Positions 1 through 8,172 of a stretch of 64,000 nt of DNA are shown in pieces. Made by a program: the position numbers and the translations under genes. Position 1 is the first letter of the stretch, and each line of letters opens with the position of its first letter. The notes beneath the pieces are model-generated. The model was not told the DNA's origin and ran no database searches. It saw nothing but the letters and a program-made list of their open reading frames with translations. Source of the DNA: Duganella margarita (GTDB lineage Bacteria > Pseudomonadota > Gammaproteobacteria > Burkholderiales > Burkholderiaceae_D); assembly GCF_009857535.1 (NCBI RefSeq), contig NZ_WWCS01000003.1:434001-498000 (forward strand), in the 5' to 3' direction.

Positions 1-627
1 ATTCCATGCGCTCGCGCGCAGGAGTTCACCACCTTCAAGGATGGCCAGACCGCGTTGGCGGTACACGTGCTGCAAGGCGAGCGTGAACTGGTGGCAGATT
101 GCCGTTCGCTGGCGCGCTTTGAGCTGCGCGGCATTCCGCCGATGTCGGCCGGCGCTGCGCGCATCCGCATCACGTATCAGGTGGATGCGGACGGCTTGCT
201 GTCGGTGTCCGCGCGCGAACTGCGTTCCGGCGTTGAGGCGTCGATCACCGTCAAGCCATCGTATGGCCTGGGCGATGACGATGTCGCGCGCATGCTGATG
301 GAGTCGCACGCGTCGGCCGATGTCGACATGAAGGCGCGTGCGCTGCGTGAAGAACAGGTGGAAGCGGAACGCATTCTGCTGGCGACCCAGGCGGCGCTGG
401 ACGAAGACGCGGCGCTGCTGTCGGACGAAGAGCGCGCCGCCGTCGATGCCGTCATGGCACACACCCGCGACATCGTCGCGCAATCGCAAACCGGCGCGGT
501 GGGCCATCTGGCCGTGAAAGCGGCGGTGGAAGCACTGGCCCACGGCACTGAAGAATTTGCGTCGCGTCGTATGGACCGCAGCGTGCGCAGCGCGCTGGCA
601 GGCAAAGCGCTGGACCAGGTAGTTTAA
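1..627 (+). CDS. hscA: Fe-S protein assembly chaperone HscA, C-terminal part
   Basis: The reading frame is open from the first base, so the gene starts outside the window; about 208 C-terminal residues are present. The visible part begins inside the Hsp70 substrate-binding domain ([50 protein letters not shown]) and runs into the helical lid, ending [14 protein letters not shown]. These stretches are closely similar to HscA, the specialised Hsp70 that, with HscB, helps transfer Fe-S clusters from the IscU scaffold. The ferredoxin gene downstream is the usual last gene of the isc operon, which supports HscA over DnaK. A 110-bp spacer with a REPIN-like repeat separates the two. Confidence 0.93.
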   Translation: MPCARAQEFTTFKDGQTALAVHVLQGERELVADCRSLARFELRGIPPMSAGAARIRITYQVDADGLLSVSARELRSGVEASITVKPSYGLGDDDVARMLMESHASADVDMKARALREEQVEAERILLATQAALDEDAALLSDEERAAVDAVMAHTRDIVAQSQTGAVGHLAVKAAVEALAHGTEEFASRRMDRSVRSALAGKALDQVV

Positions 628-633
628 CCGCGT

Positions 634-713
634 GTCGTTCCCGCGCATGCGGGAATCCATGCCGAGTACATTGAATCGCGCCCTATGGGCTCCCGCTTCC
701 GCGGGAGCGACGG
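634..713. repeat. REPIN-like 80-nt element, copy 1 (hscA-fdx spacer)
   Basis: Two short GC palindromes (TTCCCGCGCATGCGGGAA and TCCCGCTTCCGCGGGA) face each other in inverted orientation across a variable spacer, bounded by GTCGT at the left and CGACGG at the right. The element is exactly 80 nt, like the other two copies in this window. It lies between hscA and fdx and would form hairpins in the isc transcript. Confidence 0.8.
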
Positions 714-737
714 TGGGGCTAACAGAGAGCTTTAACC

Positions 738-1079
738 ATGCCACAAATCGTATTCCTGCCCCACGCAAAACTGTGCCCGGACGGCGCCGTAATCGACGCC
801 CCAGCCGGCAAGACGCTGTGCGACATCATGCTGGAGAATGACATCCACATCGAGCACGCCTGCGAAAAATCCTGCGCCTGCACCACTTGCCACGTGCTGG
901 TGCGCGAAGGTTTCAATTCGCTCAACGAAGCCAGCGAAACCGAAGAAGACCTGCTGGATAAAGCCTGGGGCCTGGAAGCCGTGTCACGCCTGTCGTGCCA
1001 GGCCGTGGTGGCGGACGAAGACCTGGTCGTCGAGATTCCTAAGTACACCATCAATCACGCGAGCGAAGGCGGTCACTGA
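738..1079 (+). CDS. fdx: ISC system [2Fe-2S] ferredoxin
   Basis: A 113-residue adrenodoxin-type [2Fe-2S] ferredoxin. The cluster ligands are visible as CEKSCACTTCHV (C-x5-C-x2-C) with the fourth cysteine in RLSCQAVV. The length and the flanking MPQIVFLPHAKLCPDGAV and VEIPKYTINH segments match the ISC ferredoxin, which supplies electrons for cluster assembly on IscU. The gene follows hscA in the normal isc order. The REPIN in the spacer may form the 3' end of the hscA message or affect its stability. Confidence 0.93.
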   Translation: MPQIVFLPHAKLCPDGAVIDAPAGKTLCDIMLENDIHIEHACEKSCACTTCHVLVREGFNSLNEASETEEDLLDKAWGLEAVSRLSCQAVVADEDLVVEIPKYTINHASEGGH

Positions 1080-1088
1080 GACCAAGCG

Positions 1089-1979
1089 ATGAAGCAGCCC
1101 AAGAAACCCGTCCAGAAGATCGGCGCCACCGTCACCAGCGCCGACAACATGCCCGAGATCCGCGAAGGCCAGACCGTAGCTCTGTTACAGGAACTGCACA
1201 TCCTCACGCGCGACGGCAAGATGAACCAGGATAGCCGCCGCAAGCTGAAACAGGTCTATCACCTGTATCAGTTTATCGAGCCGCTGCTGAAGGAAGTGCT
1301 GGCCAAGAAGGACAACGTGTCGCTGGTCGATCACGGCGCCGGCAAGTCCTACCTCGGTTTTATCATCTACGACCTGTTCTTCAAGGCGCTGCAGAACGAT
1401 TCGCATATCTACGGTATCGAGACGCGCGAAGAGCTGGTGGCGCGTTCGCAGGAACTGGCCAAGCAGTTTGAATTTCCCGGCATGTCCTTCCTGCCGCTGT
1501 CGGTGGCCGAGTCCACGGAATCGAAGCTGCTGCCGGAGCAGATCGACGTCGTCACCGCGCTCCACGCCTGCAACACGGCGACCGATGACGCCATCCAGTT
1601 CGCGCTGAAGAAGAAGGCCAGACACATCGTGCTGGTGCCGTGCTGCCAGGCCGAAGTGGCTTCGGTCCTGAAGAAGAACAAAGGCCAGTCGCTGGGCAAG
1701 TCCGCGCTGACCGAAATCTGGCGCCACCCAATTCACACCCGTGAATTCGGCAGCCAGATCACCAACGTGCTGCGCTGCCTGCAACTGGAAGCACATGGCT
1801 ACGACGTCACCGTGACCGAACTGGTAGGCTGGGAGCACTCGATGAAGAATGAACTGATCATCGCCACCTACAAAAACCTGCCGCGCAAGCGTCCGTCCGA
1901 ACGCCTGAAAGAGGTGCTGGAGACGGTTGGCCTGCAAGAGATGAACACCCGTTTCTTCGCCGAAGAAGAGGTAGCGTAA
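1089..1979 (+). CDS. Class I SAM-dependent methyltransferase (Methyltransf_32-like)
   Basis: A 296-residue soluble protein. The SAM-binding motif I is visible as LVDHGAGKSYLGF near residue 78, followed by an acidic second-strand residue (YGIETREELV) and the short VPCCQAEV motif around residue 180 that is typical of the Methyltransf_32 family. The substrate is unknown; some relatives act on RNA or proteins, but nothing here decides this. It starts 10 bp after fdx, and its stop codon overlaps the start of the threonine aldolase gene (TAATG), so the genes are probably co-transcribed and translationally coupled. Confidence 0.75.
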   Translation: MKQPKKPVQKIGATVTSADNMPEIREGQTVALLQELHILTRDGKMNQDSRRKLKQVYHLYQFIEPLLKEVLAKKDNVSLVDHGAGKSYLGFIIYDLFFKALQNDSHIYGIETREELVARSQELAKQFEFPGMSFLPLSVAESTESKLLPEQIDVVTALHACNTATDDAIQFALKKKARHIVLVPCCQAEVASVLKKNKGQSLGKSALTEIWRHPIHTREFGSQITNVLRCLQLEAHGYDVTVTELVGWEHSMKNELIIATYKNLPRKRPSERLKEVLETVGLQEMNTRFFAEEEVA

Positions 1980-2989
1980 TGGAGAATTGGCTCGACCTGC
2001 GCAGTGACACCGTCACGCGTCCCAGCGCCGCCATGCGCGCTGCCATGAACGTCGCCGAAGTGGGCGACGATGTCTACGGCGACGATCCCACCGTCAATCG
2101 CCTGCAGGAATATGCAGCCGATTTGTTCGGCTTTGAAGATGCGCTGTTCGCGCCATCCGGCACGCAGAGCAATCTGCTGGCGTTGCTGGCGCACTGCGGC
2201 CGTGGCGACGAATACCTGGTCGGCCAGGAAGCCCATACCTACCGCTACGAAGGCGGCGGCGCTGCGGTGTTGGGCAGCATCCAGCCGCAGCCGATCATCA
2301 ATCAGGCCGACGGCAGCATCGCGCTGGACGATATCGCCTCGTACATCAAGCCGGATGATTTCCATTTCGCCCGCACCAAGCTGCTGGCATTGGAGAACAC
2401 CATCAACGGCCGCGTGCTGCCGATGGAATACGTGCAGCAGGCAACCACGCTGGCGCACGATCGCGGCCTGGCCACGCACCTTGACGGCGCGCGCGTCTGC
2501 AATGCGGCGGTCAGGCTGGGTGTGAGCCCGCGCGCGATTGTCAAAGGCTTCGACTCGGTGTCCGTGTGCCTGTCCAAAGGGCTCGGCGCGCCGGTCGGCT
2601 CGGTCCTGTTGGGTACCAAGCCGCTGATCAAGGAAGCCAAGCGTTGGCGCAAGATGCTGGGCGGCGGCATGCGCCAGACCGGCGTCATTGCGGCCGCAGG
2701 CCTGTACGCGCTGGAGCACAACATCCCGCGTCTGGCCGAAGATCATGACAACGCTGCCTACTTCGCCGGTGAGCTGGCGAAGATGCGCGGCCTCAAGGTC
2801 AGCACGCCACAGACCAATATCTTCTATGTCGACATTCCGCAATTTGTTCAGCAGGGTCTGAGCGATGTGCTGGAACTGACGCGTATCCGCGTGTCGATGG
2901 CGCCGCGCCTGCGCATCGTCACCCACATGGACGCGTCGCGCGACGACATCGACCGCGCCATCACCGTGTTTGGAGACTTCTTTGGATAA
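1979..2989 (+). CDS. ltaE: Low-specificity L-threonine aldolase
   Basis: A 336-residue PLP-dependent fold-type I aldolase that splits L-threonine or L-allo-threonine to glycine and acetaldehyde. The N-terminal DLRSDTVTRPS motif, the HLDGARVCNAAVR segment with the PLP-contacting Asp, and the Schiff-base lysine K200 in SVCLSKGLGAPVGS are all present. Length is normal for the family. The start ATG overlaps the stop codon of the upstream methyltransferase, and the downstream pseudouridine-synthase-like gene begins inside its last 20 bases, giving a tightly coupled three-gene unit. Confidence 0.9.
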   Translation: MENWLDLRSDTVTRPSAAMRAAMNVAEVGDDVYGDDPTVNRLQEYAADLFGFEDALFAPSGTQSNLLALLAHCGRGDEYLVGQEAHTYRYEGGGAAVLGSIQPQPIINQADGSIALDDIASYIKPDDFHFARTKLLALENTINGRVLPMEYVQQATTLAHDRGLATHLDGARVCNAAVRLGVSPRAIVKGFDSVSVCLSKGLGAPVGSVLLGTKPLIKEAKRWRKMLGGGMRQTGVIAAAGLYALEHNIPRLAEDHDNAAYFAGELAKMRGLKVSTPQTNIFYVDIPQFVQQGLSDVLELTRIRVSMAPRLRIVTHMDASRDDIDRAITVFGDFFG

Positions 2990-3662
2990 TGATGACAACA
3001 CCGTCCGCCTGTCCAAGCGCGTGATGGAAGAACGCCAGTGCTCGCGCCGCGAGGCGGAGCTGTACATCGAAGGCGGCTTTGTCAGCGTCGATGGCAAGCT
3101 GGTTGAGGAAGCCGGCGCGCGCGTCGCGCCGGATCAGCAGATCGCCATCGCCGAGAACGCGACGCTGCTGGAGATCGTGCCGGTCACCATTCTGCTGCAC
3201 AAGCCAGCCGGCGTGGCGCAGCCGCTGCATCTGTTGAAGGAAGAGACGTTGACGCGTTCCTCGCCGGGCCAGCGCTTCCTCAAGCGCCACATCACCGGCC
3301 AGGAGCAGATGGTGCCGCTGGACGCCAAGGCCAGTGGCCTGGTGGTCTTCACGCAGGACTTCCGCGTCAACCGCAAACTGTCCGAAGAATCGCTGGAGCA
3401 GGAGATTATCGTAGAAGTCTCCGGCGCCATCATCGAAGGCGGCTTGCAGCAGCTGAACCAGATCAACGGCAAGGTAAGCTGGCAGAACGAAACGCGTCTG
3501 CGCTTCGCCATGAAGAACGCCAAGCTGGGATTGATCGAAAAGCTGTGCAAGGAAGTCGGTCTGACGGTGGTGTCCATGAAGCGCATTCGCGTCGGACGCA
3601 TCTCCATGGCCAGCCTGCCGTCAGGCGAATGGCGCTACCTGCAAGGCTACGAGCGCTTCTGA
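2970..3662 (+). CDS. S4-domain RNA pseudouridine synthase-like protein (RluF/RsuA type)
   Basis: A 230-residue protein with an N-terminal S4 RNA-binding domain (residues 12-60, RLSKRVMEERQCSRREAELYI) and an RsuA/RluF-type catalytic domain. Asp118 in VPLDAKASGL sits where family members have the catalytic GRLDxxTxGL motif, and the end (RIRVGRISMASLPSGEWRYL) is RluF-like. The usual NRQIRRM loop is replaced by a divergent KLGLIEKLC stretch, so activity or target may have changed. No in-frame ATG precedes the S4 domain. The start must be TTG at 2970 or TTG at 2982, both inside the end of the threonine aldolase gene. Confidence 0.75.
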   Translation: METSLDNDDNTVRLSKRVMEERQCSRREAELYIEGGFVSVDGKLVEEAGARVAPDQQIAIAENATLLEIVPVTILLHKPAGVAQPLHLLKEETLTRSSPGQRFLKRHITGQEQMVPLDAKASGLVVFTQDFRVNRKLSEESLEQEIIVEVSGAIIEGGLQQLNQINGKVSWQNETRLRFAMKNAKLGLIEKLCKEVGLTVVSMKRIRVGRISMASLPSGEWRYLQGYERF

Positions 3663-5807
3663 TTACTTCGCAGCGGCGCCCGCCGTTTGCGACAGGATGA
3701 AGGCGTAGGTGTCGGCAGCTTCCGCATCCTGCTGCGCGCGGGTTGATCCCATGCCGTGGCCCGCATCAAAGTCCACCCGCAGCAGCACCGGCTTGCCACT
3801 CGCGGTGGCGGCCTGCAAACGCGCCGCCATCTTCGCCGGATGGAACGGCGCCACGCGCGGATCGGTCACGCCAGTGGTCAGCAGCACCGCCGGATACTTG
3901 GTGCCATCCACCACCTGCTGATAGCTGTCGATGCTCTTCAGTGCCTTGAAGCCGGCCGGATCGGCAATCGCACCCCACTCAGGTTCCTCGCCATAGCCAT
4001 TCTGCTCGGCCACGTAGCGCAGCGGGTTGTGCCAGCCGACCCCGGAGATCACGGCCGCAAACAGGTCCGGACGTTCTTCCAGCGCGCGGCCCATGGTGAT
4101 GCCGCCGGCCGAACGCCCGCCAATGGTCTGGTACGCCGGCGAGGTGTAGCCCTTGGCCTGGATCTCTTCACACACGGCGATCAGATCGCGCCAGGTATTC
4201 GGCTTGTTTTCCAGCTGGCCGGCGCGATGCCATTCGCGGCCAAACTCGCCGCCACCGCGCACATTCGCATAGCCGACCACCGCGCCTTGATCCACCAGCG
4301 CCAGCGTGCGTCCCGCAAACGATGGCGTGTAGGCCGCCGCGCCGTAGCTGCCATAGGCCGAGATAAAGGCGGGATTTTTGCCATCCAGCTTCAGGCCTTT
4401 TTTGTAGATCAGTGAATACGGAATCTTGGTGCCATCCTTGGCGGTGGCGAAGCGGCGCTCGCTGGTGTAGGCGCTAACGTCGATCGCCGGCTTTGGCGTG
4501 ATGCCGGTGTCGGCCAGCTTGCCGTCCGCGCTTACCGACCAGATGCCGGTCGGCTGCAACCAGCCGGACAGGATCACCAGCGCGCCCGGCGCATCGGCGT
4601 CGGCGTCGATCGAGCCTAGCGTGCCGTCGAAGGGCAGGGCGATGTTGGTCACTTTTCCGTCTGTGCCGAGGCGCTGCAGCTTGCCGATGCCGCCATCCAT
4701 GGCGCGGATGTACAGACCGTCCTTGGCGCGTGCCAGGCCTTGCAGCACCAGGTCGGATTCCGACAACACTTCCTGCGCGCCGGCCAGCGCTGGCGCTTTC
4801 GCCGAGGTTTTCAGCAGGCGTCCACGCGGATGGCCTTTCGTCGAAAGCAGATAGAGATCGTCGCCGTGCAAGTCGACAGCGGTCACTTCATCAGCAAAGT
4901 CGGCGACCTGTTGCCACTTCGCCTTGCCCGTCAGGACGTCCCTCAGCGGCGCGGTGTAGATGCGCTTCTCCTGCCGCACGTCGGACAGCAGCAGCAAGGC
5001 GCTGTCGGAATGCTGGAAGACTTCGATGTATGGCGACTGGATTTTTTCATACTGGACGGCGGCATCTAGACCTCGCTTCATCAGCACAGGGTCTTTAGCG
5101 GCATCCGTGCCGATCTTGTGGAAGCGCGCCTGCGCGTTGAGATAGCGCTCGGGCGTGTTCACCTTGCCCGTCAGCTGGTTGTAGAAGAAGCCGGAACTGT
5201 CGGCCAGCCAGCTGGGTTCCGCGCCTTCGGTGTTGGCGATGCGCTCTTTCAGTATCTCGCCGGTGCGCACATCCATGATGTACAAGACCGAATCCTCGCT
5301 GCCGTCTTTGGACAGGCCATATACCAGTTTGCTGCCATCGGGCGACGGATGCCACCAGTCCAGCGAGGTATGGCTGGTCTTGGTATCGAGTTTGGTCGGG
5401 TCGACCAGCACGCGGTCCTTGCCGCTGTTTTTGCCTAACTCGCGCACGAACAGTTTGAAGTTGTTGGAGCCGGCCGGGCGCTGCTGGTAGAACAGGCGCG
5501 TGCCGCTTTTCTCCACGCGCGCCGGCGCGGCGATGTCGCCGGACAGTTGCTGGATGCGCTTTAGCAGTTCGTCGCGCTTGGGCAGCGTGTCGAGGATGGC
5601 GCGGGTGTGGGCGTTCTGCTGTTTGAGAAAGGGCAACCAGTCCGGGTCCTTGTCGTTCTCCATCCAGCGATAGCGGTCGGTGATAGTTTCGCCGAAGTAG
5701 GTATCGGTGACGGGGGCGACGCGGGCGACTGGGGCCGGCGGGATGTCGGCGGCAAAGGCGGAGGAAGCGGCGAAAGCAAATGCGACGCCGTAGACGACAG
5801 GTTTCAT
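3663..5807 (-). CDS. Prolyl oligopeptidase family serine peptidase (S9A), exported
   Basis: A 714-residue protein with a signal peptide (MKPVVYGVAFAFAASSAFA), an N-terminal seven-bladed propeller domain (DRYRWMEND, SHTSLDWWHPSPDGSKLVYG) and a C-terminal alpha/beta-hydrolase domain. The catalytic triad is visible: Ser in GGRSAGGITMG near residue 566, Asp in GVTDPRVAPFHP near 651 and His in DAGHGMGSTR near 683. Such enzymes cut short peptides after proline, probably in the periplasm here. The start is set at the Met that opens the signal peptide. An open frame continues 43 codons upstream but runs through the REPIN repeat and is not protein-like. Confidence 0.9.
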   Translation of the reverse strand: MKPVVYGVAFAFAASSAFAADIPPAPVARVAPVTDTYFGETITDRYRWMENDKDPDWLPFLKQQNAHTRAILDTLPKRDELLKRIQQLSGDIAAPARVEKSGTRLFYQQRPAGSNNFKLFVRELGKNSGKDRVLVDPTKLDTKTSHTSLDWWHPSPDGSKLVYGLSKDGSEDSVLYIMDVRTGEILKERIANTEGAEPSWLADSSGFFYNQLTGKVNTPERYLNAQARFHKIGTDAAKDPVLMKRGLDAAVQYEKIQSPYIEVFQHSDSALLLLSDVRQEKRIYTAPLRDVLTGKAKWQQVADFADEVTAVDLHGDDLYLLSTKGHPRGRLLKTSAKAPALAGAQEVLSESDLVLQGLARAKDGLYIRAMDGGIGKLQRLGTDGKVTNIALPFDGTLGSIDADADAPGALVILSGWLQPTGIWSVSADGKLADTGITPKPAIDVSAYTSERRFATAKDGTKIPYSLIYKKGLKLDGKNPAFISAYGSYGAAAYTPSFAGRTLALVDQGAVVGYANVRGGGEFGREWHRAGQLENKPNTWRDLIAVCEEIQAKGYTSPAYQTIGGRSAGGITMGRALEERPDLFAAVISGVGWHNPLRYVAEQNGYGEEPEWGAIADPAGFKALKSIDSYQQVVDGTKYPAVLLTTGVTDPRVAPFHPAKMAARLQAATASGKPVLLRVDFDAGHGMGSTRAQQDAEAADTYAFILSQTAGAAAK

Positions 5808-5883
5808 TTTCGGTCCTTCATGGCAGAAAAATCCTATTCTGCCACGGAAGGTTGAAAAAAATACACCTGCGCCACAAATCGCC

Positions 5884-5963
5884 GTCCTTCCCGCGACAGC
5901 GGGAACCCATACAGCGCTGGCATGCACAAGCACCATGGATTCCCGCTTTCGCGGGAATGACGG
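5884..5963. repeat. REPIN-like 80-nt element, copy 2
   Basis: This has the same structure as the copy at 634: TTCCCGCGACAGCGGGAA and ATTCCCGCTTTCGCGGGAAT in inverted orientation, with flanking GTCC and GACGG, exactly 80 nt overall. It lies in the spacer between the RDD-protein stop codon and the prolyl oligopeptidase start codon, both on the minus strand, ending 8 bp from the RDD stop. Hairpins here could terminate or stabilise the upstream operon message. Confidence 0.82.
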
Positions 5964-5970
5964 CGGGTGA

Positions 5971-6498
5971 TTATACCGGCGCTGCGGCTTTCTTTTTCTT
6001 TGGCAGCGGTGGCAGTTGCATCAGGCGGGTGCCGGCCAGCTTGTCGTGCAGGAACTGGCGGTCTTTGTCGAGGAAAGCAGTTAGCGACCACAGCAGGATG
6101 CCGGCCAGGATCGCGCCCAGCGCCGGCCAGCGATGCAGGTCCAGCGCCAGCGCCACCAGCAGCGCCGGCAAGATCCACATCCAGCTCAGCAGGTAGCGCA
6201 CGGCGGCTGCGCGCGGCGACACCGGGCCGCCGTTTGCGCCCACCAGCTTCATGCGCCAGGTTTTCATGGCCAGCGTCTGGCCGTCGCGGGTCCACTGGTG
6301 GATGAAGTAGAAGCCCAGCACCACGAAGGCCAGCGCCTGCCGCATGTGCTCGATCAGCGGCGCATGGCTGGCGTGGGTGGCGATTTCGAAGATCAGGAAC
6401 GGCAGGAACAGCACGGCAAAGCCGAGCAGCGATTCGTACACCATCGAAATCAGGCGGCGCTTGACGGTCGGGCAGGTGGCAACCACGTTATTTGACAT
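5971..6498 (-). CDS. RDD family membrane protein
   Basis: A 175-residue integral membrane protein. The RDD-family pattern is visible: an Arg near the start of TM1 (VKRRLISMVYESLLGFAVLFLPFLIF), the central motif GQTLAMKTWRMKLVGANG, and Asp residues in the last segment (AFLDKDRQFLHDKLAGTRL). There are about four hydrophobic segments and a Lys-rich C-terminus. It is the last gene of the sigma-factor operon, its start overlapping the end of the DUF3106 gene by 11 bp. RDD proteins are mostly of unknown function; a few act in ion transport. Confidence 0.85.
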   Translation of the reverse strand: MSNNVVATCPTVKRRLISMVYESLLGFAVLFLPFLIFEIATHASHAPLIEHMRQALAFVVLGFYFIHQWTRDGQTLAMKTWRMKLVGANGGPVSPRAAAVRYLLSWMWILPALLVALALDLHRWPALGAILAGILLWSLTAFLDKDRQFLHDKLAGTRLMQLPPLPKKKKAAAPV

Positions 6499-7198
6499 CG
6501 GCTGGCGTGCCCTGGGTTGGCGGCGTGGAGGTTGGCGGAATCGGCGTCACATTGGACGCGTTCGGCAGCGGCGCATTCGGATCGGTCACCGGCGCGGCGG
6601 CGGGTGTCACCGGCACAATCACCGGTGCGGCGGGCGGCGCGGCCGGCTTGACCGGCGCCGGCGAGTGCATCTTGGCCTGCGCCGGCGTCGGCAGATTGAC
6701 CACCTGCTTGCGGGTGGAGGCGCGCGCGGCCAGCTCCTTCTTCTGCTCGTCCGACAGCGTCTGGTACTCTTCCCAGGACACCGCCTTCTGCGACGGATTC
6801 AGCTTTTGCGCGCGGGCATAGTTCTGACGTACCTGGCGGCGTTCTTCCGGCGTCATGCGCACCCACTCGCGCATGCGCTCCTGCACGCGGACCTGCTCAT
6901 CCGCCTTCATCTGCGCATAACGCTTGGCGATGCCCAGCCATTTTTGACGGCGAATCGGCTCCATCCGGTCCCACTCGCCGGCGAGCGGCTCCAGCGCCTG
7001 CTGCTGGGCAGGCGACAGATCTTTCCACAATACTTTTTCAGGGGGCTTGCCGGCCAGCTTGCCGCCGGCCACCGCCGCCACCGGCGCCTTGACCAGCTCC
7101 GGCGCATCCGGCTGGCTACCCAGCCAGGCCGCGCCACCCAGTGCGACCACCGCCACTGCTACCCCTGCGCCCAGCTTGGCGCGACCGCTCCATGCCAT
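6488..7198 (-). CDS. DUF3106 protein, membrane-anchored
   Basis: A 236-residue protein with one N-terminal hydrophobic segment (GAGVAVAVVALGGAAWLGS) acting as anchor or signal. A basic, Trp-rich helical region follows with the repeated pattern W..L/M..EW..M.P..R.KWL..A.RY..M...EQ..V, characteristic of DUF3106. The C-terminal 90 residues are a low-complexity Pro/Ala/Val tail. The heptad-like spacing recalls periplasmic stress sensors such as CpxP/Spy, but that is inference from pattern only. It lies 3 bp after the DUF3619 gene and overlaps the RDD gene. Confidence 0.78.
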   Translation of the reverse strand: MAWSGRAKLGAGVAVAVVALGGAAWLGSQPDAPELVKAPVAAVAGGKLAGKPPEKVLWKDLSPAQQQALEPLAGEWDRMEPIRRQKWLGIAKRYAQMKADEQVRVQERMREWVRMTPEERRQVRQNYARAQKLNPSQKAVSWEEYQTLSDEQKKELAARASTRKQVVNLPTPAQAKMHSPAPVKPAAPPAAPVIVPVTPAAAPVTDPNAPLPNASNVTPIPPTSTPPTQGTPADVK

Positions 7199-7201
7199 TG
7201 C

Positions 7202-7606
7202 TTACTCGCTTTGCGACAGATAGGCGTTGAAGCCGTGGTCCAGATAGGCGTTCAGCGGCAATTCATCCGACAGCACGGCGGCGTCGATTTCCGCCAGATC
7301 GGCGATGCGTTCCTGCTGTTCGTACTGATAAATGCCGACCATGCCGATCACCAGTGCCAGCGCCGGCACCGCCATGCTCCAGCGGCCCAGCCAGTTAAAT
7401 TGCGACAGGAAGCCGCCGCCGGCCGCCGCCAGTTCGGTCTTGGCCACGCGCACTGCCAGCGGCACTTCCACGTGGGCTTTCTTGCGGGCCAGCGCCATCT
7501 TGCGCGCCTGCGCCAGGCGGTCGGTCGTCGAGGCCGGCAGCTCGTCCAGCCGTTCATTGAGCGCGTGGCGCACTTTGTAAGCGAAATTCAGATCGTCGGT
7601 GTTCAT
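7202..7606 (-). CDS. DUF3619 membrane protein, possible sigma-factor partner
   Basis: A 134-residue protein with a cytoplasmic-looking N-terminal half (FAYKVRHALNERLDELPASTTDRLAQARKMA), one central transmembrane segment (WSMAVPALALVIGMVGIYQY) and a short acidic C-terminal half (IADLAEIDAAVLSDELPLNAYLDHGF). Its first codon overlaps the stop codon of the sigma factor gene, the arrangement usual for anti-sigma factors, and the topology (soluble N-terminus, single TM, short outer part) fits one too. DUF3619 has no established function as far as I know, so the anti-sigma idea is inference. Confidence 0.75.
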   Translation of the reverse strand: MNTDDLNFAYKVRHALNERLDELPASTTDRLAQARKMALARKKAHVEVPLAVRVAKTELAAAGGGFLSQFNWLGRWSMAVPALALVIGMVGIYQYEQQERIADLAEIDAAVLSDELPLNAYLDHGFNAYLSQSE

Positions 7607-8172
7607 AATTTAAGTCCCTTGGCTGCCAGCGCCTCGGCCAGCGCATGTGTTGCACGAGAGCAATGCGTTTTGACGCTGCCTTCTGAGCAGCCCATGGCCG
7701 CCGCAGTTTCAGCTACATCCATATCCTGCCAATAACGCATCAGGAACGCTTCGCGTTGACGTGCCGGAAGCTTTTGTACTTCGGCATCGATGAGTGCCAG
7801 GGTTTGCTGGCGTTCGAGCTTGTCGGCGCCGGACTCGGCCGCTTCGCTACCGGCCTCTGCGGCATAGGATTCGAGTATATCAAAATCCTCGTGGTCCTCT
7901 CCCGCCGGGCCCATGCCCGAAAACAGGCTGACCCAGGTGTTGCGCACCTTTTCGCGGCGGAAGTAGTCGAGGATGGTGGTCTGCAGGATGCGCTGGAACA
8001 GCATCGGCAGCTCGGCGGCCGGTTTGTCGCCGTATTTTTCGGCGAGCTTGATCATCGCGTCCTGCACGATGTCCAGGGCGGATTCGTCCTTGCGTACTGC
8101 GTAGACGGCTTGCTTGAAGGCCCGGCGTTCGACGTTTTCGAGGAAGTCGGATAATTCTTTGTCTGTGGCCAT
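7603..8172 (-). CDS. RNA polymerase sigma factor, ECF type
   Basis: A 189-residue sigma-70 family protein. Region 2 is visible in FKQAVYAVRKDESALDIVQDAMIKLAEKY with the downstream FQRILQTTILDYFRREKVR. Region 4 is the helix-turn-helix LPARQREAFLMRYWQDMDVAETAAAMGCSEGSVKTHCSRATHALAEAL. It heads a four-gene minus-strand operon with DUF3619, DUF3106 and RDD proteins, the first translationally coupled to it. The same set next to ilv genes is familiar from Burkholderiales. No autoregulatory promoter could be assigned in the region upstream. Confidence 0.9.
   Translation of the reverse strand: MATDKELSDFLENVERRAFKQAVYAVRKDESALDIVQDAMIKLAEKYGDKPAAELPMLFQRILQTTILDYFRREKVRNTWVSLFSGMGPAGEDHEDFDILESYAAEAGSEAAESGADKLERQQTLALIDAEVQKLPARQREAFLMRYWQDMDVAETAAAMGCSEGSVKTHCSRATHALAEALAAKGLKL

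Noticed and set aside
632..841. 69-codon frame between hscA and fdx
   Set aside because: It is composed of the REPIN palindromes and the shifted start of fdx.
5808..5936. 43-codon N-terminal extension of the prolyl oligopeptidase frame
   Set aside because: It runs through the REPIN repeat and precedes a clear signal peptide at the internal Met.
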